Shown: positions 1 to 8,596 of the stretch, one piece after another
Layout of the letters: every line of letters starts with the position of its first letter
Numbering within the stretch: position 1 is the stretch's first letter
DNA from: CAJKWP01 sp964554475
GTDB taxonomy: Bacteria > Bacillota > Clostridia > Christensenellales > UBA1242
Assembly: GCA_964554475.1 (NCBI GenBank)
Contig: CAZKOT010000001.1
Location: 1-64,000, forward strand
Direction: 5' to 3'
Length of the DNA stretch: 64,000 bases
Made by a program: the position numbers and the translations under genes
The notes under the pieces: model-generated
What the model was told of the DNA's origin: nothing
The model's input: only the letters and a program-made list of their open reading frames with translations
Databases searched by the model: none

Positions 1-3000
1 AACTTATACAACCTGAAAAAGCACTATATTCAATTGTTGTAACCGTTTCAGGAATAATAACGTTAATTAATGATTCACAGGAAAAAAAGGTACCAAATAC
101 AATCGTTGAAATACCATATGGAATTTCAATTTCAGTTATTGCTGTTCCTCCAAAAGCCAAAGCACCAATTGATGTTACTGATGAAGGAATAATAACGCCC
201 GATAAACTGGAACAAAATCCAAATCCTCCCATTTCAATTGTCAAAAGTCCTTCAGGTAAATCAATGCTTTCCAAACTTGAACAATAAGCAAAGGCACCTG
301 TCCCAATTATTTCAATTCCCTCAGGGAAATTAACAATACTTGTTAAAGCGGAACAAAGAAGAAATGCATTATTTCCTATAGCTGTAATTCGACTTTCTGT
401 TTCAAAAGTAACTGTGCTTAAATTTGAGCACCCTTCAAAAGTAGAATCTCCAAGACTGGTTATTCTGTTTGGAATAGATATATTTACTAAACCTGTACAA
501 TCACGAAAAATATCTTCTACAATAACTAAATCACTACTGCCACCTTCAAATGTAACATTTGACAAACTTGTGCATTCTCTAAAAACTGAATCATTAATCA
601 AAGTTACACTAGAAGGAATAACAACATTATTTAATACAGCGCACTTCATAAAAGCATCATTATAAATGGTTTGAAGTTGACTTACCGTTTCAAAAGTTAC
701 ACTCGCTAAATTCACGCAATTATAAAAAGCACCTTCTCCTATAGTTGTTAGACTTTTTGGAATTTCAATTTCTGTTAAACTTGGGCAATTTTGAAATGCT
801 CGAGTTGCAATACTTACCAAATTTGTTGAAAAAGTTACACTTTGTAGCAAAGGGCACTCAGAAAAAGCATATTCTCCAATATGTGTTACACTGTTAGGAA
901 TGATAACGGAAACAATATTTAGTGAATTATTAAAACCAGCATAAGCAATTTGAAGAACTGGCTCACCTAAATATGTTGAAGGAATAGCAATATTAGCGTC
1001 AGTTACTGATCCTCTTGAAACTGAATAGCCACCTGGTATGGAGTAATATGTAAGTCCTTCGGTAAACATTTCTAACAAGCGTGATGATAATTCATTCCAT
1101 TCACTTGCAGCCGAATAAGTCGACATTGTTCCTATGGGGATAATAATTGAATAAGTTCCATTAAAAGCGTTACTATCTAATAGTGTAGGCGGAGTTTCGC
1201 GTAAAACTTTTATTTCGGTTAAACTCGTACAACCATTAAAAGCATTTGCACCAATTTCTGTAACACTTGAAGGAATTGTAACCGAAATTAAATCATTATT
1301 ATTTAAAAAGCCATTTTCTGCAACCTTGATTACAGACTGAGAATTATATTCGGACGGAATAACAATATGAGTATTACTTGCTGTTCCTCTTGAAACTTCA
1401 TATCCTCCCGTAATTGCGGTAAACAAAAGTCCCTCTGACCACTCAAACAAGCGAGAAGAAAGATTTGACCATTCTGAAGAATAGCTTGTGTATGCAGTTG
1501 TGGTTCCTGTAGGAATTTGAATTGGATAAGTTCCGGCAAAAGCATTATAATCAAGATAGGCTGGACTTTTACCTAATAAAGTAGCACTTGTCAAACTTGT
1601 GCATCCATTAAAAGCATTATTCCCGATTGCATTAACGCTGCTTGGAATTGTAACTGTTTGCAAACCTGTGCAACTCATAAACATGCTGTTTTCTATTCTC
1701 GTGAAACCTTCTTGAAAAGTCACACTCTCTAAACCTGTGCATTGTTCAAAAATTCCAACTCCCATGGATTGCAAACTTGCAGGAATTGTAACGCCTGTTA
1801 AACCAGAACAAAGTCTAAATGCATAAGTCCCAATTTCAGAAAGATTACTTGAAAGATTTAAATTTGTTAAATTTGGGCAGTTTTGAAATGCTTCATCAAC
1901 AATATGAGTAACATTATTTGACATTGAAACGCTTACTAAACTTTGAATTCCCCAAAAAGCCTGACTCTCAATCCTTGTAACACTTTCCGGTATTGTAACC
2001 GAAGTAATACTGCTGCCTCTAAATCCTTGGTAAGCAATTTGAATAACAGGTTCACTCCATAAATATGTTGAAGGTATAATAATATTTTGTGCAGTTTCAT
2101 TTCCTATTGAAACTTCATATCCTCCAGTAACTTGCGTGTAAAGTAATTTTTGGCCATAACTGTCTAATTCACATATCCTACCCGCAAAATGCAATTCACT
2201 CCATTCGCTTGCTGATGTATAAGCTGAAAATGTATTTGAAGGAATATAAATTGTGTAAGTTCCGTCAAAAGCATTACTATCAATCAATGTCGGTGGCGTT
2301 AGTGCCAAAACAGTAGCATTTGTCAAACCCGTGCAACCATAAAAAGCATTAGCGCCAATAGAAGCAACTAAATTTGGTATTTCAAATGTATCTAATGCTA
2401 CGCAACCTGCAAATGCACTTGTGCCGATTGTTCCCAAATAACTACCATTCTCAAAAATAACACTTTCCAAAAGTAAACATGCATTAAAATTGAATGGGTC
2501 AGGAGAAAGAGGGATTATAATAGAACTTGATGAAAAAACTTCAGTTCCCAATAAAGTTACACTTGCAGGAATTGTAATACTTGTTAAACTTGTGCAACCT
2601 GAAAATGCTTGATTGCCGATTGTTTCAACAGAATTTGGAAGAGTTATTGTTGTTAATGAACTACATCCTTGAAATGTTCCTGTGTTTATTACTGTCACAC
2701 CGTATGGGACTACAATTTCGGTAATTCCTGAAAGCATTCCAAAAGCCATTTCACCAATAGTTGTAACACCACTAGGTATTTCAATTGCACTTAAACCCGA
2801 AAATGCAAACGCTGCATATTCAATTGTTGTTAAAGTTGAAGGCAAATTTACTTCGGTTAAATTTGAACAGAGAACAAACATTCCTTGTCCTGTTATTGTA
2901 ACGCCTTCTTCATAAGTAACCGTGGTTAAATTTGTGCACCCTTGAAAAACTGCCATTCCAAAACTTGTTACCCCACCAGGTATTGTTATCTCTGAAATAC

Positions 3001-3691
3001 CCGTTTCCCGTAAAGCATTTTCCGCAATTGTTGTTACAGTTTGAGGAATTGTGAATGATGTTAAACCATTGCAACCTTGAAATGCACTGTCGCCAATTGT
3101 AGTTAAAGTACTTCCACTTGTAAATGTAACCGAAGCAAGACTCAAGCAATCTTGAAAAGCGTATTCTTCAATAATTAAAACGCTGTTTGGAATTACAACA
3201 GATGTTATACTACTGCTTTCAAAACCACTCATTGCAATTTGAATAACTGGTTGACTCAAGTAAGTCGGAGGAATATATATGTCCAAATCATTACATCCAC
3301 CAATTGAAACCTCAAACCCACCTGTAATTGCGCTAAAGAAAAGCAGTTCTGAATACGATTCAGCAAGTCTTGCTGATAATACAGTCCACTCACTTGCACC
3401 CGAGTAAGCTGATAATGTTCCTATAGGAATATAAATAAGATATGTTCCATCAAAAGAATTGCTATTTAATAATGATGGGGGAGTATCTCTTAAAATTTTT
3501 ACTTTTGTTAAGCCCGTACAACCGTAAAAAACACTAGTTCCTATACTGGAAACATTAGCAGGAATTATTACTTGTGTTAAACTTGTACAATTTTGAAACG
3601 AACCGCTGCTTAAACTTAAAACACTTGTTGGAATACTAACCTCAGTTAAATAAGCGCAAGCATAAAATACTCCCGGCTCAATTGCTGTAAT
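1..3691 (-). CDS. BspA-type leucine-rich-repeat surface protein, downstream part (partial, out of frame with its N-terminus)
   Basis: This frame was checked at several points (near 3598, 1858 and 118). It encodes LRR_5/BspA repeats of the form F-x-x-C-x-x-L-x-x-V-x-I-P-x-x-V-x-x-I-G, and I see no stop before the left edge, so the C-terminus lies outside the window. Repeat blocks are interrupted several times by a similar non-LRR module that contains 'SEW..LS.RL' and 'GGYEVS.G' and ends in 'IPS.Y...PVIQIA..GF'. It continues the repeat pattern of the signal-bearing ORF at 3646-4887 but is shifted by one base at about 3692. It is therefore either the rest of one large adhesin broken by a frameshift or assembly error, or a silenced remnant. 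BspA-family proteins usually bind host matrix or mediate aggregation; that role is inferred from the family. Confidence 0.8.
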   Translation of the reverse strand, partial: MTAIEPGVFYACAYLTEVSIPTSVLSLSSGSFQNCTSLTQVIIPANVSSIGTSVFYGCTGLTKVKILRDTPPSLLNSNSFDGTYLIYIPIGTLSAYSGASEWTVLSARLAESYSELLFFSAITGGFEVSIGGCNDLDIYIPPTYLSQPVIQIAMSGFESSSITSVVIPNSVLIIEEYAFQDCLSLASVTFTSGSTLTTIGDSAFQGCNGLTSFTIPQTVTTIAENALRETGISEITIPGGVTSFGMAVFQGCTNLTTVTYEEGVTITGQGMFVLCSNLTEVNLPSTLTTIEYAAFAFSGLSAIEIPSGVTTIGEMAFGMLSGITEIVVPYGVTVINTGTFQGCSSLTTITLPNSVETIGNQAFSGCTSLTSITIPASVTLLGTEVFSSSSIIIPLSPDPFNFNACLLLESVIFENGSYLGTIGTSAFAGCVALDTFEIPNLVASIGANAFYGCTGLTNATVLALTPPTLIDSNAFDGTYTIYIPSNTFSAYTSASEWSELHFAGRICELDSYGQKLLYTQVTGGYEVSIGNETAQNIIIPSTYLWSEPVIQIAYQGFRGSSITSVTIPESVTRIESQAFWGIQSLVSVSMSNNVTHIVDEAFQNCPNLTNLNLSSNLSEIGTYAFRLCSGLTGVTIPASLQSMGVGIFEQCTGLESVTFQEGFTRIENSMFMSCTGLQTVTIPSSVNAIGNNAFNGCTSLTSATLLGKSPAYLDYNAFAGTYPIQIPTGTTTAYTSYSSEWSNLSSRLFEWSEGLLFTAITGGYEVSRGTASNTHIVIPSEYNSQSVIKVAENGFLNNNDLISVTIPSSVTEIGANAFNGCTSLTEIKVLRETPPTLLDSNAFNGTYSIIIPIGTMSTYSAASEWNELSSRLLEMFTEGLTYYSIPGGYSVSRGSVTDANIAIPSTYLGEPVLQIAYAGFNNSLNIVSVIIPNSVTHIGEYAFSECPLLQSVTFSTNLVSIATRAFQNCPSLTEIEIPKSLTTIGEGAFYNCVNLASVTFETVSQLQTIYNDAFMKCAVLNNVVIPSSVTLINDSVFRECTSLSNVTFEGGSSDLVIVEDIFRDCTGLVNISIPNRITSLGDSTFEGCSNLSTVTFETESRITAIGNNAFLLCSALTSIVNFPEGIEIIGTGAFAYCSSLESIDLPEGLLTIEMGGFGFCSSLSGVIIPSSVTSIGALAFGGTAITEIEIPYGISTIVFGTFFSCESLINVIIPETVTTIEYSAFSGCIS

Positions 3692-4887
3692 GCCATAAAT
3701 GCATTACTCCCAATTGTGTTTAATTCGCTACCCTCTTCAAAAGTAACACTAGTTAAACCTGTGCAACCTCTAAAGGCATCGGCATTTATTTGTCTTATGC
3801 TAGACGGAATAAAAACCGAATCAATCATCACATTATCTAAAAATCCTCCAATTGCAACTTGATAAACGGGAAGCGTTTCATGCCCAACTATGCCGTCATC
3901 CCAATAGGGCAATATTTCAATTGCTGTTTCGGTTACCGAAACCCCACTAGCAATATAACCAGGTATGCTACCACCACCAGCATTAGAATCGTAAGTGTAT
4001 GTAATTCCGTCATCATCTATTGAATAAATTTTTGATGAATATTGACCCCAAGATGACGTAAAAGCACTCAATCTTGTGTAGAAAACATTAATTTTTAAAT
4101 TTGCTGAGCCCGAACCTGACCCAAACACTTCTGTTCCAAGATTTGCAGGTGAACTTGCAAAAACTGTTACTTCTAAATCTGCATGTGTGTTTGCAAATGC
4201 CATATATCCAATGTCTGTAACACTATTCGCAATTACTACTGAAGTTAAACTAACACAATTGTGAAATGCTTCATCTCCAATAATTGTTACATTGTTTGGA
4301 ATTTTTATTTCGCTTAAATTCGTACAATTAACAAAAGCACTATTAGGAATTGTTGTAAAATTGACATTCGAAGGTAAAGTGACGCTTGTTAAACCTGAGC
4401 AACCATAAAAAGCAAAAATTCCAATAGATGTCACACTATTTGGAATTGTTAAGTTTGTTAAACCACAACTAGCAAACGCCTCAGTTCCAATACTTATAAC
4501 GCTTTCAGGAATTACTATATCTGTTAAAGCTGAACAATTACTAAAGGATTGAAATCCTATGCTAATTACACTATTTGGAATAACCACACTTATATATGGT
4601 TCATTATCAAAAGCATTATCATCAATTATTCTAACAGGAAGTCCATTAAAAGTTGAGGGAATAACTAAATTTGTCCCTGCAAATGAACCACTTGAAGTAA
4701 CCGAGTAATAATCATCTTCACCATTATCGTGAAAAGTAAATTCGAGTCCACTTACTGGATCAATGTCAGCATATGTTCCCTTATTAAAAGCAACAGTAAG
4801 CCCCCAAATTCCCAAAGAGAGAGAAAGAATGGAAATTATTGTTACAACCAAACTTCTAACCCAAAAATTTACTGCTGTTTTAAACAT
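3646..4887 (-). CDS. BspA-type leucine-rich-repeat surface protein, N-terminal part
   Basis: The 413-residue frame starts at an ATG preceded by a TGAGGG ribosome-binding site. Residues about 10-35 form one hydrophobic segment (signal peptide or anchor). Residues 75-250 are BspA/LRR_5 repeats such as 'IPNSVTSIGIFAFYGCSGL'. A non-LRR module then follows, with a second repeat block near residue 350. The last ~15 residues (from 'FMALQQLSREYF') do not resemble the repeat, while the +1-shifted frame resumes a perfect repeat ('ITAIEPGVFYACAYLTEV'). The annotated stop is therefore probably an artefact of a one-base loss or repeat contraction at about 3692. It is exported and probably surface-exposed. 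Confidence 0.85.
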   Translation of the reverse strand: MFKTAVNFWVRSLVVTIISILSLSLGIWGLTVAFNKGTYADIDPVSGLEFTFHDNGEDDYYSVTSSGSFAGTNLVIPSTFNGLPVRIIDDNAFDNEPYISVVIPNSVISIGFQSFSNCSALTDIVIPESVISIGTEAFASCGLTNLTIPNSVTSIGIFAFYGCSGLTSVTLPSNVNFTTIPNSAFVNCTNLSEIKIPNNVTIIGDEAFHNCVSLTSVVIANSVTDIGYMAFANTHADLEVTVFASSPANLGTEVFGSGSGSANLKINVFYTRLSAFTSSWGQYSSKIYSIDDDGITYTYDSNAGGGSIPGYIASGVSVTETAIEILPYWDDGIVGHETLPVYQVAIGGFLDNVMIDSVFIPSSIRQINADAFRGCTGLTSVTFEEGSELNTIGSNAFMALQQLSREYFMLALI

Positions 4888-5139
4888 ATTTTATCCCTCA
4901 AATTTTATTTTCATTTGTTTTTTTTAATAACATTAATATCTCCAACAATCTTTATTCTCTTTGGTGGCAAGTGATTAATGATGAGTTCCTTTGTTATAAG
5001 TTATGTCTTTTATTTTAATTTTTTATTATTTAATATCTTAAAAAAACTCTCTTGCACCGACTTGTCCTCACTCTTTCGTAAGTCGTAATTCCGCATTTAT
5101 AATTGTATTTTGTTATTTGATTTGCGTTTTGTATTTTTG

Positions 5140-5346
5140 TTAATCTTTTTCATTTAACTTTTTAAGTAAAAACTCCAAATCTATTCCATGAACTTGTGCC
5201 GCTTCTTCAAGTGTTTCCATTTGAGTCATGGGACAGCCAAAGCAATGAAGACCAAAACCCATTAAAATTTGTGAGTTTTTTTTATCTTTTTCAATGACTT
5301 CTCCCAAAGTACTTTCTTTTGTAAATTTTTCTTTTATCTTACTCAT
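5140..5346 (-). CDS. DUF1858 / hybrid-cluster-associated redox disulfide domain protein
   Basis: This 68-residue protein carries the family signature 'MGFGLHCFGCPMTQMETLEEAAQVHGID', shown here only as its key residues: a CxxC pair (C-F-G-C) followed by the conserved E-T-L-E-E-A-A-x-x-H-G helix. The fold (DUF1858, TIGR03980-type) is small, cytosolic and thought to be redox-active or metal-binding, often near hybrid-cluster proteins. No such partner lies here. It sits between the LRR adhesin and the SPFH gene, all on the minus strand, with a purine-rich ribosome-binding site before its ATG. The exact function is unknown. Confidence 0.85.
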   Translation of the reverse strand: MSKIKEKFTKESTLGEVIEKDKKNSQILMGFGLHCFGCPMTQMETLEEAAQVHGIDLEFLLKKLNEKD

Positions 5347-5390
5347 TATTTTCTTCCTTTTTATTTATTTCAAAGGCATAGTAACTAAAT

Positions 5391-6740
5391 TTAATTTCTT
5401 AATTTACCACTCAAATTCTCACCGCAAATTTCACATTCCTCATTTTCAGTTGAATTTTCAGCCCCGCAAAACTTACATCTTAAAACATTATTAGTATTAA
5501 CGTTATAATACAAATTATCAAGCGATAAGTCAACATATTTTTCGTCATTATTCGTATTAGTAACTTGTTTTTCGTCATTGTAAGGTGGCAAAGCACTGAC
5601 CGAAGAAAGTTTATCATCATTACGAGCTTTGAGTTGCAATTCCTGAGTGTCAAATTGCATATTCAATTTTCTAGGATTAGTTTCAACTGAAGAGGAAACT
5701 GCCGAAGAGCGAGGAACGCTTTCCAATGCCTCATTTTTTTTAGCCATTTTCTTTTTTTCTCTTTCCCACATCTCTTTTAAATAAATCTCATCATCTTCTA
5801 TCTTTTTATTTTGTCGCAAATCATTAGTTTCCACCTCATTTATATTTTGTGATTTGTATTTTGTATTTTGATTTGTAGAATGTAAATTATAATTTGCATT
5901 TTGATTTTTTTTCCCAATCATTTCAAATCCAACCCAAGATGAACTTTCGCTTTTAGCCCCACTTATTTTATTTTTATTTGTTTGTTTACTTTTCTCTTTT
6001 AAAATTTCAATCTCAGTTTTTTCTTCAATTTTTGAAAGGGAGTTTAATTTTTCAGTAATATTTTTAGGCAAATTAACATTTTCAAATGAAAACCCCAAAA
6101 GAACAACTCCAATTTTTTCCAATTTTTTGACCAAAATATTAAATACTTTATCAGTCAAACTAACTTTTTCAACAAGGTCATCAAAATCGTAATCCGACTT
6201 TTCAATTATTGAAATAACCATTTCACTAACAAAACTACAAAGCAATTTTTCCGCTTCATTAATTTTTAAATAATCATAAACTTTAAATAGTTCTTTCAAA
6301 AAACTTTCGGGCTCATTAATTTTGAATGCAAATTTTCCATCTGCTGAAACCTTAAAATAACCAACTCGTGGATCAAAGCACTCAACTTTGCGATATGTTT
6401 TCCATTTCAAATGTTCAAAAGGCGTTAAATTCAAAAAATAGGCATTTGGAGAAAATCTAGTTGGCAATGAGCCATCTTTTCTAATTTTTCCAAGACGAAA
6501 ATATTTAACAGATTTTGGCAAAATAACTGCTTTCAATTCATGTTTTCCAAAAGGAATTGTATCAAGAATTTTTCCTGATTTGGAAAGTACAAAAACAAAA
6601 TTTTCTGGAACGGTAATTTTGTTTCCAAGGTAAACATGACCTTTTTTTAATTTATAAGGAAAAAGGAGAACCGAACTGATGTCAAAATCAAGTTCAATAT
6701 CCTTTGAAAAAAATTTTTTAATTCTACTAAATAATCCCAC
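5391..6740 (-). CDS. SPFH-domain protein with C-terminal zinc ribbon (YdjI-like)
   Basis: 449 residues. Residues ~20-235 look like the SPFH/'virion core protein-like' fold: a beta-rich start ('VPENFVFVLSKSGKIL'), then 'YFKVSADGKFAFKINEPESFLKEL', then a helical stretch ending 'KLEKIGVVLLGFSFENVNLP'. A low-complexity K/N/Q/S-rich linker (~240-410) leads to a zinc ribbon near residues 424-443 (C-K-F-C ... C-E-I-C). There is no signal peptide or obvious membrane segment. Relatives in Firmicutes are membrane-associated scaffold proteins of poorly known role. The linker is encoded by repetitive AT-rich DNA (about 5835-5910) similar to intergenic repeats elsewhere in the window, suggesting repeat invasion of the gene. 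Confidence 0.75.
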   Translation of the reverse strand: MGLFSRIKKFFSKDIELDFDISSVLLFPYKLKKGHVYLGNKITVPENFVFVLSKSGKILDTIPFGKHELKAVILPKSVKYFRLGKIRKDGSLPTRFSPNAYFLNLTPFEHLKWKTYRKVECFDPRVGYFKVSADGKFAFKINEPESFLKELFKVYDYLKINEAEKLLCSFVSEMVISIIEKSDYDFDDLVEKVSLTDKVFNILVKKLEKIGVVLLGFSFENVNLPKNITEKLNSLSKIEEKTEIEILKEKSKQTNKNKISGAKSESSSWVGFEMIGKKNQNANYNLHSTNQNTKYKSQNINEVETNDLRQNKKIEDDEIYLKEMWEREKKKMAKKNEALESVPRSSAVSSSVETNPRKLNMQFDTQELQLKARNDDKLSSVSALPPYNDEKQVTNTNNDEKYVDLSLDNLYYNVNTNNVLRCKFCGAENSTENEECEICGENLSGKLRN

Positions 6741-7024
6741 GTAATTATTATAACATTTAACATTTACAATTTCAATTCAATATTCATTATTTTAAAGTGA
6801 GAAATAGTAAGTTGTAAGTTGTGAGTTTTCATTTAATAATATTCATATTTGTATTTTGTTATTTGAGATTTTGAATTTACGTTATTGTAGTTTGCTATTT
6901 ATTATTTGTAATTTTTAATTTGTTAATTAATTTGTCGCTTAGTCTTGTAAAAAATTTGTCAAACAATGTCATAACACTCATAAAAAAAACATTGTTTAAT
7001 AATTTAAAATAGGGGGACTTTTCA

Positions 7025-8050
7025 ATGAACAAAATTTCACAAATTATTTCAAAAGAAGTTATCTCAATTTATGAGTGTGTTTCAGTAGGTTTTGTAAAAG
7101 ATGTTTTTTTTAACAAAAATTTAACAAAAGCAAAAAGTTTTATTATTTTTAACGATGAAAGTGAAATTGAAAATCAGGTTCGAAATTTTAAAATATATTG
7201 TTTAACAGAAGAAGGAATTTTAATTCGTAACACAAGTAAAATTGAAATCTTTACCGCTGAACGCAATAATCCAATCAACAAAAAAGTGGTGTCTTTATCC
7301 GGTAAGGATTTTGGAAAAGTTACCGATGTGATTATAGATGAAAAATGCAGTGTTATTTCAATTATAACAACAATCAAAGAAATAAAGCCCAATATTATTG
7401 TAGCAAATGGATTAAAGCATTTAATTATTAATGACGCTGAAATTGCTTCTTTAGGAGCAAAAAAAATTACTCAAGGACGCTTCCGACCAAGAATAGCTTT
7501 TAAAACAAACAACGAAGATTTGAAAGACATTAAAGTAAAAATTGTTCAATCCAAAGAAGAAAACAATTACAATTCAATAATTGAAAACACAAAAACAGAA
7601 GATAACTTACCACAACAACTTAAACAAATTGAAAATAATGAAAATACAAATTTTGAAAAAATTTTAACCACTCAATTAAAGCAAGAACCGCAATTAATTA
7701 TCCAAGAAGAAGAAAAATTTATTTTGGAACAAACACAAATACACCAAAATGAGAAAAAAGAATTACAAATTGAAAATGAGCAAGCAAAAATCTTTAATCA
7801 TGAAAAACAATCAAAAGAACAAATACCCCATCAAACTCAAATTCCTCAAATAAAAAGAAATAGTGTGCCTATTTTTCCTAGTAAAATATCTTCTGAAAAA
7901 GGAATAATTGGCAAAAAAATAGCACAAACGATTATAGGAATTAACAACGAAGTAATCATACGAAAAAACAACATTATTTCCGCCCATACACTAGAAGTAG
8001 CAAAAAAACATAATAAAATAAATGAATTGTTAACACATGTCAGCGACTAA
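7025..8050 (+). CDS. PRC-barrel-like protein with long charged linker
   Basis: 341 residues, with an AGGGGG ribosome-binding site 8 bases before the ATG. Residues ~15-75 and ~80-155 look like two PRC-barrel units; the second has the typical 'SGKDFGKVTDVIIDEKCSVISI' pattern (key residues G-K-V-x-D-V). Residues ~170-280 are a Q/E/N/K-rich, probably disordered linker. The C-terminal ~45 residues ('IGKKIAQTIIGINNEVIIRKNN') resemble the small barrel found at the end of clostridial YlmC/YmxH-like proteins. PRC-barrel proteins serve as assembly or RNA-processing adaptors (as in RimM), and YlmC-type proteins are linked to sporulation. It is cytosolic and its specific role is unknown. Confidence 0.6.
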   Translation: MNKISQIISKEVISIYECVSVGFVKDVFFNKNLTKAKSFIIFNDESEIENQVRNFKIYCLTEEGILIRNTSKIEIFTAERNNPINKKVVSLSGKDFGKVTDVIIDEKCSVISIITTIKEIKPNIIVANGLKHLIINDAEIASLGAKKITQGRFRPRIAFKTNNEDLKDIKVKIVQSKEENNYNSIIENTKTEDNLPQQLKQIENNENTNFEKILTTQLKQEPQLIIQEEEKFILEQTQIHQNEKKELQIENEQAKIFNHEKQSKEQIPHQTQIPQIKRNSVPIFPSKISSEKGIIGKKIAQTIIGINNEVIIRKNNIISAHTLEVAKKHNKINELLTHVSD

Positions 8051-8064
8051 AAATTTGTTAATGT

Positions 8065-8097
8065 GCTAAAGAAATTTTAAAAAAAAATTTCTTTAGC
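8065..8097. terminator. 13-bp perfect inverted repeat between convergent genes
   Basis: GCTAAAGAAATTT at 8065-8077 pairs with AAATTTCTTTAGC at 8085-8097 around a 7-base A-rich loop. It lies 15 bp after the PRC-barrel stop and 74 bp from the end of the opposing conjugation operon. Neither side has a clear run of T after the stem, so it may be a transcription barrier or bidirectional terminator of non-standard type, or a 3'-end stabiliser. Confidence 0.5.
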
Positions 8098-8170
8098 GTT
8101 GACAACCTTTTCAATTTTTTAAATCGTCAATGGGTAAGTCGTCAGTTTACCACTCGTATGTAGTTTGTAT

Positions 8171-8551
8171 TTATTTTACCTGTATCGGTGGTTTTTGCAT
8201 TAACAATTTTTGTTTCCTACTATATTTTTTCAACTCTTCAACATCTTTTTTAAGTTTTTCAATTTCGATTTTTTCTTCTTTTTTCATTTCACTATTTTTT
8301 TCTTCTTCCAACTTTTTTCGAATACGTATTTTTGCCGATTCTTCTTCTTCATGTAATTCCATTTCTTCAGCTTTTGAAATTTCTTTTGCAGATTTTCCAT
8401 GAAAAGCATCAAGCATACCTTGAATTAAACTTCTTTTTCCCTTTCTTCCAAATGATTCTTTATATGTTGCCAAAGGGAAAGTTGAAAAAGAACTAATGGG
8501 TTTTAAAAATTTACCAATTGCCCATCCTAGTTTTTTTAAAAAACCTTTCAT
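8171..8551 (-). CDS. Free-standing homologue of the VirB6-like protein's C-terminal tail
   Basis: 126 residues starting from an ATG with an AGGAGAG ribosome-binding site 8 bases upstream. Its whole length aligns with the last ~115 residues of the neighbouring 794-residue membrane protein. Shared features are 'FSTFP', a kinked 'K..FGR' element, 'Q.ML.AF.GKS.KEI.K', an E/K-rich helix, and a final predicted coiled coil of 'L K x D V E x L K' type. It has no membrane segment. It begins 45 bp after the end of the 794-residue gene and is probably co-transcribed. It may be a duplicated tail domain that acts in trans with the secretion channel. The function is unknown; the homology is seen directly. 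Confidence 0.7.
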   Translation of the reverse strand: MKGFLKKLGWAIGKFLKPISSFSTFPLATYKESFGRKGKRSLIQGMLDAFHGKSAKEISKAEEMELHEEEESAKIRIRKKLEEEKNSEMKKEEKIEIEKLKKDVEELKKYSRKQKLLMQKPPIQVK

Positions 8552-8596
8552 TTTGCTACTCTCCTATATAAGCAACTGAAGAAAAAGCTATATTAA

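Noticed and set aside
414..665. Plus-strand reading frames across the LRR region (also 2682-2915)
   Set aside because: They mirror the opposite-strand LRR repeat and have no ribosome-binding sites.
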